In this document: positions 1 through 8,151 of the stretch, one piece after another
How the letters are laid out: the number at the start of each line of letters is the position of its first letter
Numbering within the stretch: the first letter of the stretch is position 1
Assembly (NCBI GenBank): GCA_964442785.1
Contig: CAYTZW010000005.1
Coordinates: 1-47,815, forward strand
Length of the DNA stretch: 47,815 bases
Direction of reading: 5' to 3'
Origin: SIG223 sp964442785
GTDB taxonomy: Bacteria > Bacillota_I > Bacilli_A > RFN20 > DUOF01
Notes under the pieces: model-generated
The model's database searches: none
Told to the model about the DNA's origin: nothing
What the model saw: only the letters and a program-made list of their open reading frames with translations
Program-made: the position numbers and the translations under genes

Positions 1-1989
1 TTTTAGAGTGCTTGCCTTATTTTTTTTAACCACCCCAGAATTTAAAGAGCCAATATTTTTCATTTTACTTACAAAAGTATTATATCTATCCTCATTAGAG
101 AAAATATCGTGATAGAATATTCTATCTATATGTTCTAATTTTGTTAATAAGGTTTTTGATTTATCCTCAATTTCTTTTAAATAAGTAGCATCAACTTTAC
201 TACTTTTATAATGAATTGAATTTAAGCTGTTAAAATAAAGTTCTTTATCTAAAAAGATATTATACGCCCTTGAATATAAAATACTTTCTGTTTCACTGAA
301 AATAGAATGTCCAAAGTAAAGATTAGAATAATAAGAAATACCTAACAAGTCTAATAAAGTTGGAACAATATCTGTCGTTGTTGTGAATTTGTCTATTATT
401 TGATGTGATAAATTTTGGTCATAAATCATACAAGGAACTCGATATAAATTTGTATAGTTTTCATCTTTATAGCCATAGATGTCTTTAACATAATTACTAA
501 GTCCTTGATAATATGTATTATGATCTCCAAATATTGTAATTGTAGTATTTTCTAATAAGCCTTTGTTATCTAAGTCTTCAATAATAAGTCCTAAAGCAGC
601 ATCAAATTCCATTACGGCGGCAACATAGTTTCTAAAATTATTATGGTCTTCATCATCGCTTTTTGGTATCGCATTAATGCTATCTATTTTTTCATACCAT
701 TTTTTTAAATTTTCTCTTTCATAATACATTCCGTGCATTGTAATAGAAGTTATATAAGTATTAAATCTTTTATTTGTCGGAAACATTTCATCTTTAGCAG
801 CTTCAATCATTTCAGAATCCAAGTTACGATTTCCCTTGCTAGCCCAATTAGTCATTCCCATTTTGTATAAATCTTCAGCAGCCGTAAAGGATTCAAATCC
901 TAATGATTTATGTTCTGTATTACGATTGTAATAGTTTTTAAAACCATTATGGAAAGAATTTTGAACAATATCTTCATCTAAAGTTTTTAAAATGTTTGGT
1001 AAAGAAAAAGGCATTGCATTATTAGGAAAGTCATAATTGATATAAGCATTAGTAGGATAACTTCCAATGATAGATAGATTTTCCGAAATATCTGTTTTTT
1101 CTCGAGCATAGAAATTATTTAAAACCACACTATTATCATAAAAACTTCTTAAATTAGGAAATAAATAATCTAATTGTTCTTCCGTTAAACCACTATGTCC
1201 ATTAGGATATAAGGAACTATCTTGAATAAATGAAAACCATTCCATAGATTCTACTAAAATAGTAACTATATTATTACCTTCAGAAACACCATATTTTTCA
1301 GTAGGAGTGGATATTTCTTGATAAATATAAGTTTCCAATTCTTCGATATCTCCAAGTTTTACTTTATTAAAGAATAATCCTCGGTATAATTCGTTGACAA
1401 AATTAGCAGTCATTCCATAACTTTTATAGTTTCCTTTTCCGTCGCTATACAACCTAGAAACATAATCAGAATTATTAATTTTATAATTAGTTAAATAAGC
1501 AACCGTTCCATTTAAACACATAAAGAAAGCAATACAAATTGAAGGAATAGAGTACCATAATTTAGATTTCTTAGGTTTGTCAATTTTCATTAAAAATCTT
1601 TTTCCAAAAATCCAATATAAAACAAAAACAACCAAATAGGTAAATATAAATAAGAAATTAAGGGGAATTGACTCTAAAATGCCCATTGCATCGTTTCTTA
1701 AATTAAACATTCCAAAATCAAATAAAGTTCCTGTCATTTCATATAAAACAATACAAAAAATACAACAAATTCCTTGAATTAAAAGGAAAGCCGCCGAAGT
1801 ATAAAAACGAGCTGTATTATTCTTTATTAAAAACAAAATTGAAGTTCCAATACCTATTAAAGTAAATAACAACCAAGGAGAAGTAAGACCAAATCCAAAT
1901 CCAAGAGCAATTATTCCTAACAATTCAGTGAATATTGAAATTAGAATATAACATATAATAGGATAATTATTTTTTAAAAACTTTACCAT
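1..1989 (-). CDS. LtaS-like sulfatase-family phosphoglycerol transferase (3' end beyond window)
   Basis: The frame is open over 663 codons from ATG at 1989 to the window edge, so the C-terminus is missing. The protein has five hydrophobic segments in the first 165 residues or so, followed by a large extracellular sulfatase-type domain, which is the architecture of lipoteichoic acid synthase. Landmarks fit the family: ILVESMEW (Glu247, candidate metal ligand), KTDISEN (Thr299, candidate nucleophile) and FGDHNTYY (Asp489/His490, metal ligands). These positions are close to Glu255, Thr300 and Asp475/His476 of Staphylococcus aureus LtaS. The expected reaction is transfer of glycerol-phosphate from phosphatidylglycerol to a glycolipid or growing chain at the outer membrane face. 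It lies 12 bases downstream of a membrane protein gene and is probably cotranscribed with it. Other members act on membrane glycans, so the exact polymer is inferred. Confidence 0.85.
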   Translation of the reverse strand, partial: MVKFLKNNYPIICYILISIFTELLGIIALGFGFGLTSPWLLFTLIGIGTSILFLIKNNTARFYTSAAFLLIQGICCIFCIVLYEMTGTLFDFGMFNLRNDAMGILESIPLNFLFIFTYLVVFVLYWIFGKRFLMKIDKPKKSKLWYSIPSICIAFFMCLNGTVAYLTNYKINNSDYVSRLYSDGKGNYKSYGMTANFVNELYRGLFFNKVKLGDIEELETYIYQEISTPTEKYGVSEGNNIVTILVESMEWFSFIQDSSLYPNGHSGLTEEQLDYLFPNLRSFYDNSVVLNNFYAREKTDISENLSIIGSYPTNAYINYDFPNNAMPFSLPNILKTLDEDIVQNSFHNGFKNYYNRNTEHKSLGFESFTAAEDLYKMGMTNWASKGNRNLDSEMIEAAKDEMFPTNKRFNTYITSITMHGMYYERENLKKWYEKIDSINAIPKSDDEDHNNFRNYVAAVMEFDAALGLIIEDLDNKGLLENTTITIFGDHNTYYQGLSNYVKDIYGYKDENYTNLYRVPCMIYDQNLSHQIIDKFTTTTDIVPTLLDLLGISYYSNLYFGHSIFSETESILYSRAYNIFLDKELYFNSLNSIHYKSSKVDATYLKEIEDKSKTLLTKLEHIDRIFYHDIFSNEDRYNTFVSKMKNIGSLNSGVVKKNKASTLK

Positions 1990-2001
1990 TTTTTTCACTC
2001 C

Positions 2002-2676
2002 CTAAATCAAATAAATAAGCACCATAAGGATAAAACCTTTGCTGAATGTTTTATTAGAATAAAGATAAATATAAAACATTGCGAATATCAGTAATAAATA
2101 AACTATAGGTAAATAATGAAGTCCTATAATAAGTTCGTATAAGCCAAAAGTTAAAAGGGTAAACAACGCTCCAAATGGTATATATGAGAAAGAAGGAAAA
2201 ATATTAACTAATGCTTCATTAGAAATTCTGATAATCATATAAACTAATAATAATTTGAAAACACACGATAAAAGATAAACTAAATGATGTCCTAATTCCA
2301 TTCCTGTAAAATGAGTTCCTAAATCATAAATAGGTTTAAAATTCCACCCTATTAAACCACTAACCAAAAGAATTGGAATGATTGTCAATAAAGAAAGAAT
2401 TATCATATTTTTAATTGGCAAATATTCTTTTTCTTTTTTTTCTATAAGAGGATTAAAATTCATTTTCTTTTTACATATTTTAACAATTACAATCGTACAT
2501 ATAATCCATATTATAGAAGCCACTATATAATTAAAAAGGTTATTTAAAGTTCCATAGTAAACTTTTTTATATAAAGGATTTCCTAATTTAGATAAATTAC
2601 CTAAAGGAATACATAAAAAAGAAATAAAAGCCATTATTAGCAATTTTAAAGAGTAATTTAATTTTGTCTTATCCAT
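2002..2676 (-). CDS. Polytopic membrane protein, unknown function
   Basis: A 224-residue, very hydrophobic protein with about six membrane segments and a short Lys/Glu-rich loop near residues 70-85 (CKKKMNFNPLIEKKEKEY). A GMELGHHLVYL stretch between segments holds paired histidines that could face the membrane surface. The ATG at 2676 is preceded by a good GGAGG site and by an extended -10 promoter. It is the first gene of an operon with the LtaS-like gene (12-base gap), which suggests a role in envelope polymer or lipid metabolism, but no family is recognised and that is inference only. The gene ends in TAG. Parts of the hydrophobic pattern resemble small integral membrane proteases or YIP-type proteins, without a diagnostic motif. 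Confidence 0.7.
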   Translation of the reverse strand: MDKTKLNYSLKLLIMAFISFLCIPLGNLSKLGNPLYKKVYYGTLNNLFNYIVASIIWIICTIVIVKICKKKMNFNPLIEKKEKEYLPIKNMIILSLLTIIPILLVSGLIGWNFKPIYDLGTHFTGMELGHHLVYLLSCVFKLLLVYMIIRISNEALVNIFPSFSYIPFGALFTLLTFGLYELIIGLHYLPIVYLLLIFAMFYIYLYSNKTFSKGFILMVLIYLI

Positions 2677-2697
2677 ATTACTGCCTCCAACGCCGAT

Positions 2698-2703
2698 ATT
2701 ATA
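2698..2703 (-). promoter_or_regulatory. -10 element of the membrane protein/LtaS operon
   Basis: On the minus strand the sequence TGGTATAATATC contains a perfect TATAAT with an upstream TGG, an extended -10. It sits about 20 bases before the GGAGG site and ATG at 2676. No clear -35 is seen, as is usual for extended -10 promoters. Confidence 0.6.
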
Positions 2704-2750
2704 CCATATTGATTAATTAATAGTAATAAAAATAAGCATAAAAAAGGACG

Positions 2751-2766
2751 AATTATCCACATAATT
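2751..2766 (+). promoter_or_regulatory. DnaA-box-like motif TTATCCACA inside an inverted repeat
   Basis: TTATCCACA at 2753-2761 matches the DnaA box consensus exactly. It lies in a perfect inverted repeat, AATTAT-CCAC-ATAATT (2751-2766), 81 bases before the start of the 747-aa surface protein. Related motifs occur at 8063, 12059 and 28576. Confidence 0.4.
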
Positions 2767-2833
2767 ACTTTTTTTTGCTGTATGAAATCGGTAAAACATT
2801 TAGAATTATTCACGTGAGCTAGGAGGGATAACA

Positions 2834-5077
2834 ATGAAAAGAAATGCAAAAATGAATATATTGTCATTTTTTATTGTTATATTTTGTGCTTTTTTTGCTT
2901 TAATATTAGAAGGAAATATTGCCAAAGCTATTGATTATGATAAAACTACAAGCAGTAAATCTAATGTTACTGTTCAAGTTAATAATGGAAACAGATATTT
3001 TGCTAATAAAAATAAAATCACTGTTGAAGTAGATGCTTCTAAAAATAGTGATGTCAATATGTTTTCTATCGTTATCTGTGAAGAATACTCTGGAATTTGT
3101 AGTGATTTAGATGCTAAACATCGTTATACAGACCTTGAAAATGGAAAAGCTACAATAACTGATGTTAGTTTAAGTTGGATAGAAGAAGATAACAAAAAAT
3201 TCACTGCTGAAGAAGGAAATTACATTATTAAAGTTAAACCTGAAAAACAAACTTGTACTTGGATTTTCTGTACTCCAGTTACTGATATTATTGAAGACGA
3301 AAATGAAGAAAATCGTTATATTGAAACTTATTTAACTTATAGAGGTTTAAATTCATCTGATATTTTAGTTAATTACAACAGTGTTGCTTTAAGTGGAGAA
3401 GAAGGAACTATTGTTGATACTCCTAACTTTGTTGTTAAAATAAATAGATATGCTGAAATGTTCGATGAAGAAATTACTTCAATGTATGTTAAATATTGCC
3501 TTGCTGATAATGAATGGAATAGTTTAAATAATAAATGTAATAATCAAAACTTAACACTTGAAAATGGTGAAGTAAAACTTAATTTAGAAAATAAAAATTT
3601 AGAAGGAAATTATAACTTAACGATTGTTGCTAAAAGTAGTTATAATGACCACCAATTTTCAAAAACTATTAAATTTATATATGACAAAACTAATCCAACA
3701 GTTACTATTTCAACTCCTGATGAAACAATAACCAAAGAAAAAACTTTTACTTATACCATTGTTGATAATAGTACTACTAAAACTAAATATTTAGTCAAAG
3801 AAGCTAAAGAAGAAGCTCCTGTATATGATGATTTCAAACAATTTGCAACTTCTAATCAAATTACTGTGAGTGATTTATCAGGTGAATTTATCCTTTGGAC
3901 TTGTACAACAGATAGTTCTAATAATTATACTATTGCAAGTTCATTACCTTTCCAATTAGATAATAGTGCTCCAATAATTGAAGAATTTAATCATTACCTT
4001 GACTTTTATAACAAAACATTAGTAATTCAAGTTAATAAAATAAGCGACCAAGTAAAAGAAGGAATAACTTATTTTACTAGTATCGACGGTATAAATTATC
4101 AAGAAAGTACTTCTAATTTAATCAAAGTTGATATTTCTCCTGTTTTTGAAGAAAAACAAATTAAAGTTTATCTATATGCTAAAGATGCTTTAGGAAATTT
4201 CGATGTTAAAACCGCTAAAGAAATAATTCCTAACATTGAATCAAGTGAGATTGAACTAAATATTAAAGATGCAAAAGAAAACAACTACTACAATGATGAA
4301 GTAACTATAGAAGCTTTAGGAAATGATATTATAAGTATTAAAGTTAATTCCTTTGAATATATTAACAACAAATATTTCTGTAATCAAATAATGAGTAATG
4401 ATGATACAAGTGAAAGAACAATTTTAGGATATACTTGTAAATTTGCTACCAATGGAGTTTATGAAGTAGTTGTCAAAAATGCTTCCGAAGAAACTTCTAG
4501 TCTTGATTTTATCATTAACAAAGAAGGAATTTTAAATATTGACGGAATCGAAACTGAACTTAAAGAAATGTTCTTAGTAAAAGTTGTTTCTGAGAAAAAT
4601 GTTTTCTATGGTTCAATGCCATTAAGTGTCTTTGACCTCAAAAAAGATATCAAATTAGTATATTTAGATAAAAATAACACTTATCATCACTTAGATTTAT
4701 TAGAAGGACAAGAATTTATATCTTTAAATCAAATTACTGATTCTCAAAGATTTGTCTTACCAATAGATGTTCTTGGATATCAAAAAGCTAACGAATTAAA
4801 AGAAACTAAAGCTTATTACTTTTTAGCTTATTCAACTGTTGTTGAAAGAGAAAATAACAATGTAACTGTTGAAATACCAGAAGAACCTAGTAATGATGAA
4901 AATAATCCTGTTACTCCTGATTCTCACCCAGTTGGAGAAATAGCAGAGAAAGATGATAGTTTTTCAATAAAAGATATTTTCACTTTCAAAAACATTCTTT
5001 TAGTAGCTATAATCGTTATTGTTATTATCTACTTATTAAGATTCTTTGTTTATAAGAAAAATATTCAAACTGTATAA
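2834..5077 (+). CDS. Secreted, membrane-anchored Ig-like repeat surface protein (747 aa)
   Basis: The N-terminus is a typical signal peptide: two lysine/arginine-containing turns, a hydrophobic core over residues 9-25, and a likely cleavage after IAKA. The body consists of beta-rich modules with the spacer pattern 'D(N/K)...P.(V/I)', for example YDKTNPTVTIS and LDNSAPIIEEF, typical of bacterial Ig-like domains. Near the C-terminus come an acidic Pro-rich linker (EIPEEPSNDENNPVTP), one membrane segment (ILLVAIIVIVIIYLL) and a short basic tail (FVYKKNIQTV). No LPXTG sorting signal is present, so anchoring is by the membrane helix. Several Cys pairs (for example CEEYSGIC) suggest disulfides outside the cell. 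It is a more distant relative of the 1289-aa and 870-aa proteins. The start is fixed by GGAGGG eight bases upstream of ATG. Adhesion or envelope structure is likely but inferred. Confidence 0.8.
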   Translation: MKRNAKMNILSFFIVIFCAFFALILEGNIAKAIDYDKTTSSKSNVTVQVNNGNRYFANKNKITVEVDASKNSDVNMFSIVICEEYSGICSDLDAKHRYTDLENGKATITDVSLSWIEEDNKKFTAEEGNYIIKVKPEKQTCTWIFCTPVTDIIEDENEENRYIETYLTYRGLNSSDILVNYNSVALSGEEGTIVDTPNFVVKINRYAEMFDEEITSMYVKYCLADNEWNSLNNKCNNQNLTLENGEVKLNLENKNLEGNYNLTIVAKSSYNDHQFSKTIKFIYDKTNPTVTISTPDETITKEKTFTYTIVDNSTTKTKYLVKEAKEEAPVYDDFKQFATSNQITVSDLSGEFILWTCTTDSSNNYTIASSLPFQLDNSAPIIEEFNHYLDFYNKTLVIQVNKISDQVKEGITYFTSIDGINYQESTSNLIKVDISPVFEEKQIKVYLYAKDALGNFDVKTAKEIIPNIESSEIELNIKDAKENNYYNDEVTIEALGNDIISIKVNSFEYINNKYFCNQIMSNDDTSERTILGYTCKFATNGVYEVVVKNASEETSSLDFIINKEGILNIDGIETELKEMFLVKVVSEKNVFYGSMPLSVFDLKKDIKLVYLDKNNTYHHLDLLEGQEFISLNQITDSQRFVLPIDVLGYQKANELKETKAYYFLAYSTVVERENNNVTVEIPEEPSNDENNPVTPDSHPVGEIAEKDDSFSIKDIFTFKNILLVAIIVIVIIYLLRFFVYKKNIQTV

Positions 5078-5099
5078 AAGGACTGAGGTCCTTTTTTTT
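5076..5099 (+). terminator. Intrinsic terminator
   Basis: AAAAGGAC-TGAG-GTCCTTTT forms an 8-bp stem with a 4-base loop and runs into a T tract. It overlaps the stop codon of the 747-aa surface protein gene. Confidence 0.85.
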
Positions 5100-5155
5100 A
5101 TATACACAATAACAATCTCTAAATACATCATTATAAACAAAGTCAATTAGTTACC

Positions 5156-5184
5156 TTGGAAACAAAAAGAATAAAAGTTATAAT
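5156..5184 (+). promoter_or_regulatory. Sigma-A-type promoter of the 157-aa gene
   Basis: TTGGAA (5156-5161), a 17-base spacer and TATAAT (5179-5184), about 20 bases before the ATG at 5206. Confidence 0.65.
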
Positions 5185-5205
5185 TAGAATAGGTAGGTGA
5201 TCGTT

Positions 5206-5679
5206 ATGTATGATGATTATTATCTTCCAGAGTATCCTTTTATTCCATTTGAAGCCCGTAAAGCCTTAGTAGATAATCCTCGTTTAGGAGTTTGCGTTAT
5301 TTTTAAAAAAAATAATAAAAGCAATCAATGGCTTACTGCTCAATTTAGATATGATGATTTTAGTTTTTATAAACTAAATAAAATGATGTTAGAAAATTGT
5401 TACGATTATTATTTTCAAAGTTTTGTGATGCTTGATGACAAAGGAAATGTCCTTTATTCAAATTGTGATGCTACTATTTCTTGTAATGCAAAAGGATTAA
5501 TTAATGTTAATAATAATGAGTATTTTGTAAAAGTTCTAAATGATAAAATTTTGCCTACATATGTAGGAGGAAGAAATAAAGAAGAAATGTTAAAAGAGGT
5601 TAAAAAAGTCTTAATGTATAAGAAAAAACATAAGATATATATGAAAGCTTTAAAACAAAGTAAAATTGTAAGGTTTTAA
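5206..5679 (+). CDS. Unknown 157-aa cytoplasmic protein
   Basis: A single-gene unit with its own promoter and terminator. ATG at 5206 is preferred over an upstream GTG at 5197 because the AGGTAGGTGAT ribosome-binding site overlaps the GTG. The protein is soluble, begins with an acidic aromatic stretch (MYDDYYLPEYPF) and ends in a strongly basic helix (KKVLMYKKKHKIYMKALKQ), which might bind nucleic acid or the membrane surface. There is no signal peptide and no recognised motif. It lies between two surface protein genes, but its independent promoter gives no functional link. Function unknown. Confidence 0.7.
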   Translation: MYDDYYLPEYPFIPFEARKALVDNPRLGVCVIFKKNNKSNQWLTAQFRYDDFSFYKLNKMMLENCYDYYFQSFVMLDDKGNVLYSNCDATISCNAKGLINVNNNEYFVKVLNDKILPTYVGGRNKEEMLKEVKKVLMYKKKHKIYMKALKQSKIVRF

Positions 5680-5722
5680 AGTTTAATTATTGACATCTTT
5701 TTAAAACTAATTAAGGAAAAAA

Positions 5723-5754
5723 GAATATAAAATTCTTTATATTCCTTTTTTTTT
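5723..5754 (+). terminator. Intrinsic terminator
   Basis: GAATATAAA (5723-5731), loop ATTC, TTTATATTC (5736-5744), then a run of nine T. It ends the 157-aa gene unit. Confidence 0.8.
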
Positions 5755-5782
5755 ATGATTAAATATAGGTGAGGTGGAAATA

Positions 5783-7048
5783 ATGAACGATGAGAAAAAG
5801 GAAACTTTATCCAAATTATATTGTATAAAAGCAGGATTATCTGCAATATCTATTGAAAAAGAAAAAGTTATTAAAGAAGAAAAAAAGGTAATAAATGCTC
5901 AAAATGATATTAAGAAAAATAAAGAAGAATATGATCATTCAAGTGAACTTGCTTCTGAATATAAAATTGAAATTCAAAGGTTAGAAAACCTACACGAAAA
6001 AAATAAAAATCAAAAAAACGAGAAACCTTCAATATTAAGTGTTGCAGGACTTAGTTTAGCGTGGGCTTTTTGTGCTTGTATCTTATCTCCAATAGGATTA
6101 ATTATCTATTGTTTCATTCACGACTTAGTTATGAGTATTAAATCAGGTGGAGAAAGTGTTGCAACTATTGAAAGTACAATGAAACACACTGGTACCGTAG
6201 TGTTAATAGCAGCATCAATAACCTTTGTTGTGAGTTTTATTATTCTCTATGTTCTTGAATTGAAGGAAATAAAGAGTGGAAAAGCTCATTCTAATAGTTT
6301 AATTGATGATAAGATGAAAAATAATAAAGAAAAACTAGAAGTTGAAAATTATGTTATGGATAAATTAAGTAATGAGCATATAAAACTAAAAGAAATATAT
6401 GATACTAATTTGGTTGCTTATCAAAAAGTTAAAGATGTTAGCGTACCAACATCAAAAGATTTATATAACGCTTTATACAAAGAATACAATTCTATTATCG
6501 ATGCTCGAGATTGGAAACATCTTGATTTAATTATTTTCTATTATGAAACAGGTAGAGCGGATACTTTAAAAGAAGCTTTACAACAAGTAGATAGACAAGT
6601 TCAAACTGACGAAATCATTAAAGCAATCGATAAAGCCTCTAAAGATATATGCAATACGATTAGAAAATCTATGCAAGAATTATCAAATCAAATGACCTCT
6701 TGTTTTAATCAATTAAGTGTTCAATTAAATGTTCAACATCAAGAAACTATGGCACAGCTAAAAAATATTAACAATAACATTACAACTTTAAATGAAAATG
6801 TTAATAGTTTAAAAGATACTATCAAAGATGGTAATGCTATTTTAGAGGATTTATCTTCTAATATGTCAAAGATTTCTAATGCAACTTATTTACAAAATGC
6901 ATTACTTGAGAAAATAAGTATAGGAAGTATGTCTTTAGATAAAGATACAACATTTATGGTAAATTACAATATTCCAAAAGAAATATCTAATACTGACATA
7001 TCAAAATATGCTTTAAAAGAAAAATATACGTTAAACTACAAGAATTAA
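5783..7048 (+). CDS. Two-helix membrane protein with long coiled coils
   Basis: 421 residues from ATG at 5783, chosen over an upstream GTG because GAGGTGG lies five bases before the ATG. Domain order: a charged N-terminal coiled coil (about residues 1-80), two membrane segments (about 85-115 and 135-160), a second charged coil, then a soluble part with the phrase YYETGRADTLKEAL. That phrase recurs, from memory, in many uncharacterised Firmicutes membrane proteins. A long Asn/Gln/Leu-rich coil (about 285-370) follows, resembling the trimeric coils of chemoreceptor or SNARE-like proteins. The next gene, yhaM, begins 10 bases downstream, so the two are probably cotranscribed. Function unknown; a membrane scaffold or sensor is one guess. 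Confidence 0.7.
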   Translation: MNDEKKETLSKLYCIKAGLSAISIEKEKVIKEEKKVINAQNDIKKNKEEYDHSSELASEYKIEIQRLENLHEKNKNQKNEKPSILSVAGLSLAWAFCACILSPIGLIIYCFIHDLVMSIKSGGESVATIESTMKHTGTVVLIAASITFVVSFIILYVLELKEIKSGKAHSNSLIDDKMKNNKEKLEVENYVMDKLSNEHIKLKEIYDTNLVAYQKVKDVSVPTSKDLYNALYKEYNSIIDARDWKHLDLIIFYYETGRADTLKEALQQVDRQVQTDEIIKAIDKASKDICNTIRKSMQELSNQMTSCFNQLSVQLNVQHQETMAQLKNINNNITTLNENVNSLKDTIKDGNAILEDLSSNMSKISNATYLQNALLEKISIGSMSLDKDTTFMVNYNIPKEISNTDISKYALKEKYTLNYKN

Positions 7049-7058
7049 AGGTGATAAT

Positions 7059-7985
7059 ATGGTAAAAGAATTAGTACCTGAAACAAGAGTGAAATTACAA
7101 TTATTAATAACAGGTGTATCAAAGGGAATTACAAATAAAGGTTCTTCTTATTTAAGTTTAACTTTACAAGATTCCACAGGACAAATAGAAGCTAAAAAAT
7201 GGGACGCTACTGAAAATGATATGAAAATACTTGTTGAAGGAAAAGTGTTTGAATTTGAAGCTGATGTTTTAGAATATAAAGGCAATAATCAATTAAAAAT
7301 TATCAATATCGTTGAACTTAATCAAGATGATATAGACTCTAGTCTTTTTGTTCCTGCTGCTCCAATTTCTCGAAAAACAATGCAAGATAAATTATTTGCT
7401 TACATCAATTTAATTAGCGATGTTCAAATAAAATCTGTTGTTGAAAAAATAGTCAATGACCATTATCTTGATATTGTCATTTTTCCAGCTGGAGTAAAAG
7501 TACATCACGCATACGCCAGTGGTTTATTACACCACACAACTAGTATGTTAGAACTTGCTAAAAACATTTCCCTTCTTTACAAAGGAATAAATACTGATTA
7601 TTTATATGCAGGTGTCATTTTACACGATATTGGAAAAACAAAAGAATTTACAGGAGTGGCTACTCCTAAATATACTTTAGAAGGAAAATTAATTGGACAT
7701 ATTTCTATTATTTCTGCGATTGTCAAAGAAACCTGTAAAGAGTTAAAAATAGATGAAACAAAAGCTATAATATTACAACATATGGTTTTATCACATCACG
7801 GAGAAAAAGAAAAAGGTTCTCCAGTTCCACCTTTGACAATAGAAGCCGAAATTTTAAATTTTGTCGATGAATTTGACTCAAAAATGAATATGTTAGAAAA
7901 AGCTTTATCTCAAGTTGAAGAAGGCGAATTTACTCCTAAAATAGTTTGGTTAAATGATCGTTGTTTTTTAAAAACTCCAAAATAA
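7059..7985 (+). CDS. yhaM: 3'->5' exoribonuclease YhaM
   Basis: 308 residues, close to the 314 of B. subtilis YhaM. An N-terminal OB-fold nucleic-acid binding domain (about residues 10-95, including DSTGQIEAKKWDA) is followed by an HD metal-dependent phosphohydrolase domain. HD landmarks are GLLHHTTSM, ILHDIGKTKEF (the His-Asp pair) and MVLSHHGEKEKGSP. The enzyme degrades RNA and single-stranded DNA from the 3' end in the cytoplasm, using divalent metal ions. ATG at 7059 follows AAAGGTGAT and lies 10 bases after the stop of the coiled-coil membrane protein. A weak terminator follows. The family assignment is firm. Confidence 0.92.
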   Translation: MVKELVPETRVKLQLLITGVSKGITNKGSSYLSLTLQDSTGQIEAKKWDATENDMKILVEGKVFEFEADVLEYKGNNQLKIINIVELNQDDIDSSLFVPAAPISRKTMQDKLFAYINLISDVQIKSVVEKIVNDHYLDIVIFPAGVKVHHAYASGLLHHTTSMLELAKNISLLYKGINTDYLYAGVILHDIGKTKEFTGVATPKYTLEGKLIGHISIISAIVKETCKELKIDETKAIILQHMVLSHHGEKEKGSPVPPLTIEAEILNFVDEFDSKMNMLEKALSQVEEGEFTPKIVWLNDRCFLKTPK

Positions 7986-8015
7986 ATTATTCAATAATAA
8001 CTAAAAAAACGAGGC

Positions 8016-8048
8016 AGTTTTACTTTAAATAAGCAAAACTACTTTTTT
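8016..8048 (+). terminator. Probable intrinsic terminator after yhaM
   Basis: AGTTTT-A-CTT (8016-8025) pairs with AAG-C-AAAACT (8031-8040) around a small loop and is followed by ACTTTTTT. The stem is A+T-rich with one mismatch. Confidence 0.55.
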
Positions 8049-8055
8049 AAAAATA

Positions 8056-8077
8056 AGACTATTTATCCACATAGTCT
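8056..8077 (+). promoter_or_regulatory. DnaA-box-like motif framed by a 7-bp inverted repeat
   Basis: AGACTAT-TTATCCAC-ATAGTCT is a perfect 7-bp inverted repeat enclosing the consensus box TTATCCACA (8063-8071). It lies 89 bases before the start of the 1289-aa surface protein. It could be an operator, a DnaA site, or the base of a small RNA hairpin. Confidence 0.45.
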
Positions 8078-8116
8078 ATTTATTCTACTGCAAAAAAGAA
8101 GAAAAAATAATAAAAT

Positions 8117-8122
8117 TATAAT
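8117..8122 (+). promoter_or_regulatory. Candidate -10 element of the 1289-aa protein gene
   Basis: A perfect TATAAT 29 bases before the ATG at 8152. No good -35 is visible at the usual distance, so an activator or another sigma factor may be needed. Confidence 0.45.
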
Positions 8123-8151
8123 GTATTTAGGGACAAGGAAGGGTGTTCAAT

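Noticed and set aside
2658..2867. 69-residue minus-strand frame covering the divergent promoter region
   Set aside because: It overlaps both the start of the 747-aa gene and the promoter of the membrane protein operon, and its start has no ribosome-binding site.
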